A stretch of 64,000 nt of DNA, from the NCBI GenBank assembly GCA_034620365.1, contig JAQGEQ010000089.1, forward strand, positions 186,001 through 250,000, written 5' to 3'. A model generated the notes under the pieces. That model was not told the DNA's origin, ran no database searches, and saw only the letters and a list, made by a program, of their open reading frames with translations. The stretch is from Pegea sp. RAD2-039 (taxonomy: Eukaryota; Chordata; Thaliacea; Salpida; Salpidae). Positions 12,801 through 26,100 of the stretch are shown piece by piece (within the stretch, counting starts at the first letter, position 1; each line of letters begins with the position of its first letter). Both the position numbers and the translations under genes were made by a program.

Positions 12801-15800
12801 TTATTATTAATTTGCTTGGTTTTCTGTTTTGTGTATGTTTTGAAAAAGTTTTCATTTGATGTTTAGTTTATAGAAAATAATTTGACTGTCTCCTGCTTAT
12901 AAAAGTAATGAATCAAATTGGTTTTGGTTTTCCAACAGTATCAATAATAGTATTTATACAGAAGATTTTTGAAATAGTTATACATTTTTGACTGATTATT
13001 AGTTCCTTTGTAAATTGTATTAATTACCTTGAGACAATTCTATTTTCTTCGAATGAAATGAAATTAATCACCATCTTATGTATAGTATGTATATATCTAA
13101 ATATAATTTATAGTAGTAAAACTCAACCAAAGTTTTTATAACAAAACTGTATTTTCGACTCACCTATTTATTTCAAAAATATCAGTTTCGTAGAAAAAGC
13201 AAAAACTTTAATTTGGTTCTAACAAATCAGAAATTGAAGTTCAAGCTAAAATTTATTTATATAAATTCGAAAATTTTAAGATTTTTCCGTTTGAAAAGTC
13301 AGCTGTTGACAGCTTGCAATTTTATTTGAAATTTTTATGGAAAGCCGAAGACAATACAAAAGCTTAAATTAAATTTACTCTCAGAAAAGGGTTGTTTTGA
13401 TTTTTTCAGTTTTTAAAATTTCACCATTTCATGTATACTCATATTTAATTCAATAATTTCACTTATACTTTCTCAGTTATTATGACTTTAAAAGATTATC
13501 GATAAGGTTTTATTTGCTCTTTGGAAAATGTTTCAGTTATAAATTCATAAAAATCTTTTAGTTTGTTTACAAACTAAGAGTTTGGAAACACTCAAGAGTT
13601 GAAATTGTGCCAAAAACAATTTGGTGATTTGATAAACAATGAAAATTACAATTAGAAGAAAATTTTTAGAGGATTAATAGTTGAATAGCCGGCTGTTAGA
13701 CATTCTTTTAATGATTTAAAAAAATAAATCATCTTTGAAAAAAGCCATTCATTTATCTATAAAAATATTTTAAGGACTTTCTCACAGTTAGAATCTCTTA
13801 AAAGATCTGATAAAAAAAGAGTTTGAACGTAAAATAAAAGGTCTTACATTATAAATACGATTATTTATTGATTTTATTTTACCTTCGTCTGCCAATAAAA
13901 TCTCTTAGATACACGAGAAGCACATAAGTTTGATTTAACATCCAAATTTCGGAAACATCGTCAATATATCTTTTAAAAATCTTTCAAAGTTTTATCAAAA
14001 TCTTTATTTTAATGATTTATAGAAACATTACCAGCGCTATCGGTGTCTATGATGAGCCAAACCTCCTTAATTGTAAATTTATGATCCTTCTTAATAAATA
14101 AAAAATTGCTCTTCGATTTAGCTTAACATTTTATTTATTATTTAAATTTTCAACAAGTTGATTCAGCTAAGAAGTAAGCTTATGAGTGAAGTTAATTTTG
14201 AATTATAAGTTATCACTTTTGTAAAAATAGTTCAGATTTTTTTATTTTAATCTGATTAATTAAATGTAAGGATGTAAAGAATTTTATGTTTATTATAAAT
14301 AGCAATTTTTCTCAGATTTGTAGATTAAAGCCATCCTCAAGGTAATCAATAATTATCTTAAAACAGTTTATGATGCATTTTACGGTGGTAAGAAAAATTC
14401 CGATGTACTTAATTTATTAACTTTGCAAAAGTAAAACATGAAACTTAATAATTTTTATCAGAATAATTTTTTAAAGTAAACTTTATGTTGTTAAGTTGGC
14501 AGTTGTACACAGCTGTACTAGTATTCAGTTTATTCAAATTTTGTTTTGTTTTTAAATTCAGTTTCATGACAGATTTGACAGAAGTAAAAGTAATAGTAAA
14601 GAAAATTTCTTTTAAAAAACTTTTTAAAATCATGAGCTTTAAAGCTACTGGTCTTAAATGTAAAATTATTCCCTGAAATTTCAGGTAATGAATTAAAATA
14701 GAAATAAATTTAGATTTAAGAATATTTCTGTAAGCTATGTTATTTAAATATTTACCTTCTATCTTTTCGTAGCAGTAATCAATCAAAATTAGAGTTAATT
14801 AAAACAACTAGTTGATATCTAAATCGCTTAGTTTGAGTTAAATTCAATTGAGCCTAGACTGGCGATTAGCCTAAATTTAATGTTGCCAATTAAAAGTAAT
14901 CGAACTCTTACAATTTGTTGAATCAAGTAAAACAAAATGTTTACAGATGGAACTAATTAAAGCTGTAAAAATTACGTTAAAGTTTTAACTGAGAATAAGT
15001 TTATAAAATTTTCACCAAACTATTTTACTAATTACTATTTTGTTAAATAAAATGTTTAAACTAGATTCAAAAATAACTAAATTGACATTAAAAAGTCGGA
15101 ACAGTTTAGTTTGAATTTTTCGTTCAAGCAAGTGTATTTGCTTGTCGGAAAACCGTTACAATTTAAAACTAATTTGCTATTTGAATGTAATCTACTTCTA
15201 ATTCAAATCGATTCATTTAAAAGTAACTTTTGTACAGACTTTATCGATAAACACAAGTAATTGAACTATTAAATAGTGAAAATGCTTGCTTTTTAACTTT
15301 ATAACTTCTTCATTCGGTCCTACAACTTAGAAAAAGTATTATAATTGAATAGTAACTGAGGTTTATTACATGCTCAACCTTGATTCATTCAAAAAACAAA
15401 GTCTGATTTTGATTTGTAGATCAGAATCATACTGTACGATATTTACTTTCATTTTTTACTAATGATGATTCATAACTTAATTTCTTAAATTGTAATTATT
15501 GATAGATTCGAGGAAACGGAGTTGTTGAAATCTTGGAATGGCACGAAACCAACGAAGCCTTCTTACTAGTGATGGTTCGACCTCATCCTGCTGTTGATCT
15601 CTACGATTATGTTAGCAAACACAGGAGACTTCGGGAAACCCTTGCAAGGTTTGTTTAAATTATTTTTCACTTAACTGATTTATCTTTTTACTATTATTAA
15701 TTTATTGTTTAGAAAAATAAACTTGTTTAGATTTGAGTATTCTATATTTTTTAGCAGTTTAAATTTTTTATTTTAAAATTGATTTCCTTTTTGGTTGAAA

Positions 15801-18800
15801 ATCAATAATTTCAAATTTTAGAAAACACAAAATAACTAAAAATTAAGTTCAGTTTTTAAATCAGAGTTTAAATCACTGCTAGTTTTTTACGAGCAGACAA
15901 ATACTTTTGTTTGATGTAATTTGATCGACTTGTATAAACAAGTCTCTATAAACTACAATTGAAGTTCCAGCCTAAGGCCAAGTGGCCTATGAATCAAATT
16001 TTATGTTGAAATATTAAATTTATGTTCCAGATAAAATATTGAATGTTTATATATATAAGATAAAAATTACAAAATAGCTATAACATTATAATATATTTTA
16101 ATTCAATTAAAAATTGTGTCTCTGCTTAAATAATTGTTATAATTAAAACACACCTAAATCTCATTCATAAATCTATAATTTTACTGAAGAAATATGATCA
16201 GGTTTTATTTACCCAAATTAGAATAAATTTTAATAAAATCTACTTTAAATAAAGATAATAAAGTGACTTTTCAAAATAGATTTTTATCCTAAAGTAACAG
16301 AAGCATAATAAGCAAATGCATTCATTATGCAAACCAAACATTGATATATTTTGATGGAAAATTGGATGACCACCAAGTTATTTTAAGATATATTTAGCCA
16401 TAGTAAAATATAGAAAATCAAAAAACGAAATTAATTTACAAAACACATTATCAATTGTAGAATAGTTCTAAAAAGCCGTCCTTGAACATTTGGTTTTTAT
16501 AATTTTAATATATTATATTTTAAAAACAATTCTTGAAACCTTTTTTGTCTACAAAATACACAAAAACTTTAACTCGAACTGATAAACGTATTTTCATTTC
16601 CTCAGGCATATTGGACGACAACTCATCGCTGCATTACAGCACTGCAAATCACGAGGAGTCTTACATCGTGATGTTAAGCTTGAAAATATACTCTTCAATC
16701 CAGAAACTCATGAACTAACTCTTATAGATTTTGGTTGTGGTGATTATATCAGAAGTTCATCTTATAAAGGTTTAATGAAATTCGAATTAAAAATTGACAT
16801 TATTAAGAACTAAACTAAACGAATAGAATTAAATTGATTTAATAGAGTTAATAAGATATCATTTATATTTTATTTCAAAATGTTGACCAGTGACAGTAAA
16901 GAAATAACTGTTTTGCAACAAAATTCATTGGCTTTTTATATTTGTGTAGAAATAGTTATTATTTTTTATGAGTTAAAGATTTAACCACAATCAAAATCAC
17001 GAAAGTTATTCTTTCTTATATAAATAAAAAAAGCAGTATATTTATTGTCAAAATAATGCAGTAAAACTCAAGGAAACATCTTTAAAGCAATTGAAATCTT
17101 ATCTTTAAACAATTTCAGTAAAAAAATTCTACCTTATAAGAAAAAAATTTCAAAAGTAATTTTAGTTTCTGTTAGTTTCTTTTATTTTGTTTTCTGACCT
17201 ATTTTAACGAGTCAGCTTAATCCTGTAACAAAATATCGGTTAAATGTTTTTGAAAACGTTATCTGAATCGGTTCATGAATTTTATTTTCGGTTAGATCGC
17301 AAAAATACTAAATTGCACAAAAAAATTGTTTCTGTATTAGAGTTTGCTGGAACACCAGAGTATTACCCTCCAGAATGGTTCTTAAAAAAGCAATACGATG
17401 GAGATAGTTTGACAGTTTGGAGTATTGGAATCCTTCTTTATTCAATCATTTGTGGATGTCTCCCATTTAGAAGTCCCAAAGATATCTCTGAGAGGTTAGT
17501 TTGACTCACAATTAATTCTTTTGTTGAATTTATACTATTACAAATTAAGGTTTCAATTTGTTCTGGTTTCTCATTTTTTGGTTTAAGAACAGTGTTTCAA
17601 AGAGATTTAATTTAAAAGATAACCTGATTATAAGATGTCTAATCTGAGGAATAATGACATTAAAAAGATTACAGATTAATACAATTACCGTGAATAACAC
17701 TTTGTAAATTACGTGACTATAATTTTATTGTAAATAACTTAATGATGAAAAAAACTAAATTAAACTATCTGAAAATTGGTTCTGCTGATATATTTAAAGT
17801 TTGTTCACACACTTTAAAAACTAAAAACAAATTTTAACCTTTATAATTTGAAAATTTGTTGTGTTTACAGAATATGTTTGATATTTCTAATATATAAAAA
17901 GTTTAATAACTCCATATTTCTGAGTGAATAAGTTTTTAAATATTGTTTTAAGTATTAGGTTGGTGTAAATGTCTCTTCTATTTTTTTTTTTATTTTATGC
18001 TGATTCATATAAACTTTCGTGTTACACTTACACGATAAGTTGACAAAAAATCAATTTACGATTTCAGTTTTTTTGTCTTCACATTAAATCAGAAGTTAAA
18101 ATTTATATATTCTGTAAAACTATAAAATAGTAGTGGTGTTATCAGATGAAGAATTTAATTTTATTATTGAGCTGTAATATAAGTATTACTAAATTGTCTC
18201 AGTGGTTTACAAAGTCTGAACTTTTTTTGAAACTTTGTCTGAAGTTTTTATATTAAATCTTTAAAAGATAAAAATTATATCTTTTCTGTAGTTTAAATAA
18301 TTACCTTCTTAGGATTACAGGTTTGCATCCCTCTTTAGATAAAAAAATAAAAAGAATATCCGTTTATTGATGATAATATAACCTAAGACTTGTCTGAAAC
18401 GATTTAAGCTCAAAATATATCTCATAAAAAGTTGCTGTTTATTTAAATCTTAAATTAACTACAGACGCAGATGAAACATACTATATATTATGAATACATT
18501 TTATTGTTATAATTACTTAACAGCTAAACGTAAAGCTTCGTATATCTTGATTTAACCTTTAAAAAATACCTTTCACTTCGTAATGAAATTGAAGGCCTTT
18601 TTTTACAAATAAAATGAGTTAAGTTTTTCTTTTGGTGGCAAAACCCTCTTCAATGTCCAGTAAATAAACTTGAAAATATCAAGCAACTGATGTCCAAAAA
18701 GTATTATCTAAATAAAATTGTTCTTCATTATTTAAGCTATTATAAGATCTGTACCAAAATAATAGAAGTACAAAAAGAAGCAATTTATTTAAGTCCAATA

Positions 18801-20600
18801 AACTCTTAAAAAACAATCAGCTTTTAGATAAAGTACTTCTAAATTGTTGAATAAGGCTTAAAGTTGTTTCGTATACTCAACCCAGCAATAAATCTTTTAA
18901 TTCTAAATGTAACCAAAGGTTTGTTATTAAACTACAGCAATCAATCTTAGAAAAATTGATTTTTGATTTTCAGAAAGCTTTAAAATGTTTAATGAAGTGA
19001 AATTACGTCAACGTTGAATTTTCATTACATTAATGAGTAAATGTCAATTGATGACTGATCTTTAAAAATTTCTGTCAAAATAGAAAGTTACTGAAATGAG
19101 TAATTTCTAAAATAACCTTACTGAGCAGTTTCCACTAAATTATTTATTGCAGTAGCATCAATGCTTACTTCATTAAATTTTGATTTGTTATTATTGTTTT
19201 CACTTCAAATCATATCTTAACGGCTTAATGGTCTTATATACTTTAAAATGGTTTAGCTGATAATTTACAGTGAATTTAAGCAGTTTTTTGAACTTTCGTA
19301 TTCACTTTGTTTTGTGCAATTTATAAAAACAGTAGAGGTTCTATATAAAAATATTTAATAATAAGTGTAGAACATGATTAAAGTTCTATAAGGTAAATTC
19401 GTTCATCTTAAGTAATGTAGCTTATATAATACTTTAGTTTTCACTTAAATAATCAGGGAAATTTGATATTATTTAGCTGCATAAGCAATTTCTTTTAATG
19501 AAGACAAAAGATAGTCATCGACAATATAAATAGAAAATATTTTATCAAAGTTACATAATAAAACCAAATAACATTTAAAAATGAACGTATTACTTATATT
19601 TCAACCATTAGTTTTAAGATAAAGTTACTGATATGTATGTAAATGCAGCTCAATTTAGTTCTATTATTTAATTTTAAGTATTTTCGAAAACTTCTATACG
19701 TACAAGCAAAATAAAGCTACATTTTTAATAATTTTTTTTCTTTCTCATTAGAATTCTAACTTCAAAACTGTATGCTGATAAATCTCTGACCTTTGTTCGT
19801 TTATTTTACCTAGAAAAATATCAAAATAAACAGAATAATTTCCAGTTTTAATTTTAATTTAATATTTCTTCAAACTTATGTAATGTGTTTAAGAGCTAAT
19901 AATGAGAAAAATATATTTCAAATTTTTTATTACAATTGAAACTGACATTGAATAGTTATTTAAACTTTTTTAAGTTTTTAAAATATTGTTAACTAATATA
20001 TATAATGACCTTGTTAACATTTTTGCCAGTTCCAAATAATAACTTCAACCCTAAGGCTATGAGTGAATTCAGTCTGCTAAATTTTCATGAAAATTAGTTT
20101 CTAAGAATACTAAACTTTATCAAATGACTTTTTATTGTTTCATTGATATATTTGAATATTTTTCCCTAAAATATTTACTTTAAAATGATCTTTAATACTT
20201 TTAAAAGTACTAATAGTGCAAATATAAATAAATTGAAGTCTTCCAATAATTTTACAAAACTTTAACATCCCACAAAATCAATTTTTTGTTCAAAAACAAA
20301 TTGAAATTTAATAGTGAGTCATCGAAATAAAACTATCATGTGTTTAATCAAAAACAAAAATAAAAGAAATTAAAAATAACACTTCATGATTTCATTATAG
20401 TTTTACTTCCTAAATTTACTTTAACTTTATTATTTTACAGAGAAATTACAAAATTTCCTAATGATGTCAGTAATAGTGCACGTGATTTATTACTGAAGAT
20501 GTTAAAGAAGTCACCACGAGATAGACTGACCTTCTCTTCTTTATTAACTCACTCTTGGTTCTCAAGTCAATCTTATCGAAATCCTGGAGATGAAAAATAG
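7835..20600 (+). CDS. PIM-like Ser/Thr protein kinase, six exons, 939 residues
   Basis: Join of 7835-9895, 11991-12128, 15506-15648, 16606-16769, 17341-17494 and 20441-20600, which is 2820 nt with TAG at 20598-20600. Seen: the last ~265 residues form a kinase domain with VAIK (Lys703), the helix-C Glu in PLELTLL (Glu724), HRDVKLENIL (Asp803, Asn808), DFG (Asp822) and the PIM-type PPEW in place of APE (845-848). The hinge RPHPAVDLYDYV and the VWSIGILLY segment are also PIM-like. Family knowledge: PIM kinases are constitutively active Ser/Thr kinases that phosphorylate basic-directed sites and promote growth and survival. Odd: PIM proteins are usually a little over 300 residues with a short N-terminus, whereas this one has a basic, Ser-rich extension of about 670 residues, and its glycine loop is degenerate. 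The start is the first ATG after an in-frame TAA at 7796-7798. An upstream non-coding exon cannot be excluded, because AG sites lie just before the ATG. Confidence 0.88.
9896..11990 (+). other. Kinase intron 1
   Basis: 2095 bp between donor GTGAGT and acceptor TGATTTTCAG, phase 0. AT-rich with no open exon candidate. I looked for a small exon that could supply a normal GxGxxG loop and did not find one. Confidence 0.8.
11991..12128 (+). CDS. Kinase exon 2: VAIK lysine and helix C
   Basis: 46 codons, phase 0 at both ends. It contains VIAGYRRSDGLRVAIK, which matches PIM around the ATP-binding lysine with identical spacing, and SRWGWL...VPLELTLL, which matches the PIM WGxL...PLEVxLL segment carrying the conserved helix-C glutamate. 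The donor is GAG|GTTAGT. Confidence 0.9.
12129..15505 (+). other. Kinase intron 2
   Basis: 3377 bp, AT-rich. Overlapping open stretches on opposite strands at 14445-14786 (minus) and 14485-14676 (plus) have no recognisable content and look like chance. The acceptor is TATTGATAG. Confidence 0.8.
15506..15648 (+). CDS. Kinase exon 3: hinge and helix D
   Basis: 143 nt, phase 0 in and phase 2 out. It encodes GVVEILEWHE (PIM GVIRLLDWFE), then the hinge LVMVRPHPAVDLYDYV. PIM kinases have an unusual proline-containing hinge (ERPxPxxDLFDFI). The RPHP here keeps the proline pattern, with Val in place of the Glu, and it is the best single argument for PIM rather than another CAMK-group kinase. It ends in RLRETLAR. 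Confidence 0.9.
15649..16605 (+). other. Kinase intron 3
   Basis: 957 bp, donor GTTTGT, acceptor TTTCCTCAG. Nothing else recognised. Confidence 0.8.
16606..16769 (+). CDS. Kinase exon 4: catalytic and DFG loops
   Basis: 164 nt. It encodes ALQHCKSRGVLHRDVKLENI, then LTLIDFGCGDYI. The catalytic Asp803, Lys805, Asn808 and DFG Asp822 are all present, so phosphotransfer chemistry should be possible. PIM proteins normally read HRDIKDENIL; here the residue before EN is Leu. The donor (AAG|GTTTAA) is weaker than the others but gives the correct phase. Confidence 0.9.
16770..17340 (+). other. Kinase intron 4
   Basis: 571 bp. The acceptor is TGTATTAG|AG. An open frame from 17244 reads through the acceptor into exon 5, but its first part is intron translation. 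Confidence 0.75.
17341..17494 (+). CDS. Kinase exon 5: activation segment and helix F
   Basis: 154 nt. It encodes FAGTPEYYPPEWFLKKQY and then LTVWSIGILLYSIICGCLPF. PIM kinases lack the usual Asp of DxWSxG at this place and have VWSLGILLY, and this protein matches that peculiarity. Phase 1 in and phase 2 out; donor GAG|GTTAGT. Confidence 0.9.
17495..20440 (+). other. Kinase intron 5, containing a diverged 4.4-kb-repeat fragment
   Basis: 2946 bp. Besides AT-rich filler it holds, at about 18110-18590, sequence clearly related to the 4.4-kb tandem unit found downstream. The acceptor is TATTTTACAG. Confidence 0.75.
18110..18590 (+). repeat. Ancient diverged copy of part of the 4.4-kb unit
   Basis: Aligns with unit 1 at about 26790-27240 in the same order and orientation. 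Landmarks shared with small changes include a GAGYTGTAAWATAAGTA stretch, AAAGTCTGAA, the 'ttacaggttt/ttccaggatt' stretch, 'aactacagacgcagat/aactacagctacagat' and 'ttacttaacagctaa'. Similarity may begin earlier, near 17770. It is far more diverged than the array units are from each other, so it is older. Confidence 0.7.
20441..20600 (+). CDS. Kinase exon 6: C-terminal lobe and stop
   Basis: 160 nt ending in TAG. It encodes SARDLLLKMLKKSPRDRLTF and then LLTHSWF, the final helices of the C-lobe (PIM equivalent: the LIxxCL...RPTFEEI...HPWM segment). The protein ends about 14 residues after the domain. Confidence 0.9.
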
Positions 20601-20659
20601 AAAATTACCTCATTTTTCTTGTTTCAATTCTACTGAGGCTTGTTCAAACTTAAGTGGAA

Positions 20660-20665
20660 AATAAA
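20660..20665 (+). terminator. Candidate poly(A) signal, proximal
   Basis: AATAAA, 60 bp after the kinase stop codon. It is the first canonical signal downstream. Such hexamers are frequent by chance in AT-rich DNA. Confidence 0.4.
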
Positions 20666-23170
20666 TCGGCCTTACATTGAAGCTTACGAGTCAACAGTTG
20701 CATTATTTGACCAATTTATCTACATGCTTGTTCTGATTAATTATATTTTATAATTAAATATCAAATATTTATGGTATAACTTGTTTGTAAGCAACTTTTT
20801 TCTACTGAGACTCGGAAAACAATAGAAAAGTCGATTGATGCTATTTTTAGAATTTATTTTTTGCATTTAAAGTTAAACCAGATAAATGATTACTGTGGAA
20901 ACTAATTTATCTAAGATTGTAGATTGGATTGTGAGCTATTGTGAATCACATTTACTTCTCTATAAGTCATTAATAACTTGAAAAGATGTTGATCTTTGCT
21001 GTGGTGGTTTACAAATATGTAAATGTATTAAGACGTTTTACAAAATAAGCTATATCTCATTTTATGTGAAAACTTTATTCTAGGATTGTGAAGTTTAAAG
21101 AATTTGATTAAATGTTTTCAAAATTCTTCATACTTCTTACATTTAGTGTTTAATCTTTCAGTTCTAGAAGAAACGGCTTTTTGTGAACTGATACTTTTGC
21201 TGATTAATAATTCTTTTTTTAATTTCATATCATGAACATTTATAGAACACTAATCATTAATTTTAGAATGTTTTACTAACAGTGTTTAGAAAAATTATGT
21301 ACTTTTTAATTATTTGGGAAACTGATATTTGAACAAATCAAATATTAAGTATATTTTCCAGTTTAGGCCTTGTCGATTTAAAGAAAATTTTTAATCGTTT
21401 ATTTAACTTTGTGTTCTTTAATTAAACAAAAGTATTTTTATTTGGAAAATCAGCTTTTGTTTGTTCAATCTAAAGTAGTATATAATTTGTTTTGTTTTTC
21501 TTGGTAATAAGGAAAGTTTAATTGTTGATTCGGTTATATGATGTGTTGTTAATAACTTGTGTTTTTAAAGTCATATTGAAACTAAAACCATTATGTTTTA
21601 GAATTGTATGTTGATTGGTGTTTGTGTTTGGGTGATGGCAAAATTTTGAACAATAAAAAGTGAAATTTGTTTAAAGTCATTGAGTGTTTAATAAGTTTAT
21701 TTTAGAAAGCATATAATATTATCTTAATATAATCTAAATTAGGAAAAGTCTTCATAATCATAAATACTTTGAAATTAATAAATTTGTTACCTATAGTAAG
21801 CTTTAGCTTAAGTCTAGCAATAATTTACAATTAAACTGTATTTTAATCGAATTTTATTTTCATTATCTCCATTCACAAAGCAAATTATAAATCAGTGATG
21901 TAAAAAACATCTCGAAATGTTTGACTTTCTGAATATTATATTAACAATAAAATAGAAATGATGTCATGTATTTTTGAATTTTAAATTTAGTTCATAAATT
22001 TCTCAGTAAATTCAACGTAAATTAAGTAAAATTATTAAATTTAAATTAAGTAAAATTATTAAATTTAAGTAATTAAAGTAAATAACAGTCAACAATTTGA
22101 CTAAATTTTAAAACAATATTTATTAAATTGTTCATATTGTAACCCAAATATTGCAATTTAAGTTAAGCAAAAATGATTACTTAGAAAGATAACTTACTTA
22201 GAAGTAACTTTATTGTAAATTACTAGTAGTATTGTAAACATGGCATTCATTACTGCGTTTGGTGAAGATTACTTAGTTAGGTAGATTCTTCTTTTAGAAC
22301 CATTAGAATTTCTTACTAAAACCAATTTTTTATGCAGTAGTCTAATTATTCCTTTTAGTCTGAGAAGTAGCTTAAATAATTTGGAAGTATTTGATTTGTA
22401 AGTTTAATAATTATCAAGTGATGACTACAGATATGTATTTTGTGTATAAAGCACCAAGATTAAGCACTAGACTTGATTGGTTTAAATTAAAGATGCTCAT
22501 AGGTCAAACTAAAATTAACCGTTTAGGTTTAAGAATTAATTAAACAAAATACACTTATATCAGAGTTTCCCTTAATATCAAATACAAACTATTAAAACAG
22601 TAATAAATCAGATTCTTTATTTTGTTACATCTCTTCTTTAATACATGAATAACATTTTTTATATATTTAAAATACAAAATACTGATCTTTCTATAGTTGC
22701 ATGTGATTGTGATATATTTTATCCAAATATTTGCTTTGTAAGCTGTTTGTATTTTCTGCTGAATATTGATACTGAATGGTTTTAAATTTGTATATTATAT
22801 GATTACTTAAAACGATTGTAGAGTAAAAAACGTTGACAGTTTCATAGACAAAACTACTTTAGTGTAACCTTACTTCTAGACATAAATGTGAAAAATTGAT
22901 TTGAGTAAAATGTTCCAACAAATACTAAAGAATTTACTTTTATTTAAAAATTTAAAAGTTTAAAACAAAATTTAGATTTTATTTTGCTCTACAATTATTA
23001 AATTTGTAAGCTGAAATTAGTAATATTTATCAATTATATCAAAACGATTATGGTTGTTTGTAAGTTTTTTGCTTTAGAAAGTGAAACAATTATATTTTTT
23101 ATCTAGTACTTATAATTGATTTTCGTTGTTCTAAATACTAACTACTGTCAAATTTAAATATAATTTTAAG
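20666..23170. other. 3' flank and intergenic AT-rich DNA
   Basis: No gene recognised. A short direct repetition of an AAATTAAGTAAAATTATT motif occurs at about 22020-22070. The rest is featureless. Confidence 0.55.
21652..21657 (+). terminator. Candidate poly(A) signal, distal
   Basis: AATAAA about 1.05 kb after the stop. It lies near a locally G/T-rich stretch (about 21555-21645) that differs from the surrounding AT-only sequence, which would fit a longer 3' UTR ending here. Confidence 0.3.
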
Positions 23171-26100
23171 TGTTTTGTTTCGGAAACAAATTTGCTTTTG
23201 ACAAATTTGCTTTTTTTTTGTAAGATGAATAGAAATGTGTTTTGAACAATCCGTAAAATCAGCTGTAAAACAAGCAGAACAGTTTTGAAATGTTTATACT
23301 TTCAAATAATCATTTCACTTTTAAATCAACTATTTTTAATTGGTTTAAAGTTCAAAAATGCTTGTTGTTAATATCTTTACAGATCTTATTCATAGTTTAG
23401 AGATAACAATTATTTATTTAGTCTCATAAAAGTTGGTTAATCAGTGAGAGTAATTTTTAAAATAAATATTAAAACTTTTGTTTACAACAAAATAAGCTTA
23501 ACGTAAGATTAAAAATTTACTTGCAAGCGGTTGCAAATAATTTTTTTTGGCAGTTTTATTAATTGGTAAATTTATTTATCAAATCGATTCAATTTTAAAA
23601 GATGTTGATTTATATGTTCATATATGCCTAAGGTTATTATAAAACGATAGATATTGCAATTACGATTGTAATCTTAAGATTATAGCATTAGTACTGAGAT
23701 GCTAAATCGTTTACAAGCTAGTTTAATAAAAATGTTATCAAGATTATATTATGCCAAGTTTTTACAAAATGTATTGAGTTAGTTATTTTGTTTTGGAAGT
23801 AATACAAAACTAAAAAAACTATTGAATTGAAATCTTATAATGAATATAATAAGTCAATGGTTTACAGTTAGAAAAAAAGCAAAAGTTTACCAACTATTTA
23901 ATTGGTCAACATTTTGTTAAAATGTAAAAACAGAAACACAAACAAGAAAGTGAAAGACGATCTAAATAATTTGAGTTTTCGTAAAGCTAAATTTTATTTT
24001 AACATAAGTTTTAACTTGTTTAATATATTAATGATGCTATAGAAATATTTTACTATTTACTTATTTTCTTTTACTTTTGTGGTAACAACAACATTTAGTT
24101 TTTGTATTTTTCTACTATTGAATCTTTTAGGCTACTTTTAAAAATTTACAAGACTTGTCATTATTTATAAATTCTAGTTGTATTTATCTAAAGGTGTATA
24201 TAAAAACATTTTTAAAGTTAAAAGGTGGTTTGAGTCAGTCAAAGTGAAAAAATTTTAATAAATGTGTTTAGTTAAGTGAAACTAAATTACAATTGTAGAC
24301 TCAAAGTGATTGCAGCATAAAAAAGATCACATTACATATACACATATGTAGTTTACTATTTGTAGCAATATATAAACAGAGCAAGAAGCATGTTAGTAAA
24401 AATTTTCATTACAGTTGGTAGTTGGTAATTGAAACAGGAAATTGGTTTTCAAGTTAATTTTAAATTCTGATAAATTCTCATAGATGAAATTTTGAAGTAA
24501 ATTTTAGTTTATTTTTCGTTGGTAGCTGAGAAACCAATTTTCTTTAAAGAAGATATATAATTACATCAAATAAGACACGTTTACGAGCCTTCAAGATATT
24601 ATATTTAACTAATTTGACTGTAAAAAGCCACGAATTTACTTTAAATGAATTCGAAAATCTTACAATAGTACTGACATGAAGATTGTGTTGATTTAAGAGG
24701 ATTAAATCTGAAAAGATTTTGTTAAAATTCAATGATTCTAATTTAAAAGTAAATATAAATAAAATGTAAATCGGTTTTTGTTTTACTTATCTAAAAATAA
24801 AAAAGCCAATAAACTGATAATAATTGATAGCTGTAAAACATAAAATTTATAACTAAAAAAAGTTGTTTCAAAACTTTTCTACAATATGAAAACTGAAAAA
24901 TACATTTTGATAAGAATCTCCTTAATTTAATATCCTTTTGGTATTTACGAAAATAATTTACTAAACATTAAATTCGTTTTTGAACAAGATTGATTTAGAT
25001 TAAAGCAAAATTAGCATTTTTTCAGTTTTGTAAACAAATTAAAAATTTTAATAATTGATTTAAGTTTGGTCCTACAGTCTCTAGTTTATCTTAAGAAGTT
25101 ATTTTTAACAGATTAAAAAACAAAACGAAAAGAAGCTAACATTAAACGACTTTTACAAATATCGTTTTTTTTTTTTTATTTAAATACAGTTCAGGAAAAC
25201 GGCTAATGAATCAACTTAGTTTGTTCTATAAATTAAACCCAAGCCATTTTTTTTGTTCCAGAAGATTTTAAAGTGAAGAACTTAACAAAGAGTCCTATGA
25301 TGACTGATCAAGCAACCATAAGTAAAGCAATTTTAATTTCATTTATTGTAACCAACAAGTCAAAAATCTAAACATATCTTGAAAGAAAATGATCAAAAGC
25401 TGAAATACAAAAATAAAACTTACACATCGAATTTGATGTTAAAATTTAAAAATAATTAGAAATGAAGTTTGAAGTCTATTTTTAATCGAAATCTTTTGAA
25501 TTTGCTAATTACTGCTATACCATAATAATTGAAAACTGATTATTAAATCATTTCTTTTTCAAGCTAATAGAGACTTAATTGATGTTAGTTGAAATAATCA
25601 ACCATAATAAATTGATTCATCCAAGAACTTGTAGAAAGAAACATTTAGCTCAATATTCGAGGTTCTTACTACAAAACATTAACTTAAGTAGTATGATTTG
25701 CTCAATTTGTTTCTACATCAGTCTTCGTCAAATTAATATACAAAAAAATTATTAGAACTTTAAATGATTGTTTGTAGTATTTAGATATTGTAAGCAAGTA
25801 TTTTCTTATTTGATTTGTACTTCTACTTAAAAAGGGTAGTCTTGCTTAATTAATTTCACTTTATAACTTCATCAAATACATAATTGCTTTACCTTAAAGA
25901 AAATTAAAACTGTTAATTTCAATCAAAGAATGTTACATTTAAAATAGTTTTTAGAATTTAATTTATTTAAGCTGATTGTTGATTTTCACTAAACAAGTAG
26001 TAAACTGAAGTAATGCTTCTAATAAATTCAAAACCTTTTTAAAAGTAGTCAGCTTATGATAAAGTTACAGTTAAAGATTAATTTTAAATTCCAAAAAAAG

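Noticed and set aside
14445..14786. 113-codon minus-strand open frame in kinase intron 2
   Set aside because: Overlaps an open frame on the other strand, AT-driven composition, no recognisable motif.
16533..16718. 61-codon open frame overlapping kinase exon 4
   Set aside because: Out of frame with the HRD/DFG reading; its first half is intron.
24544..24732. 62-codon minus open frame in tandem unit 1
   Set aside because: Not conserved as an open frame in units 2 and 3 and no protein-like content.
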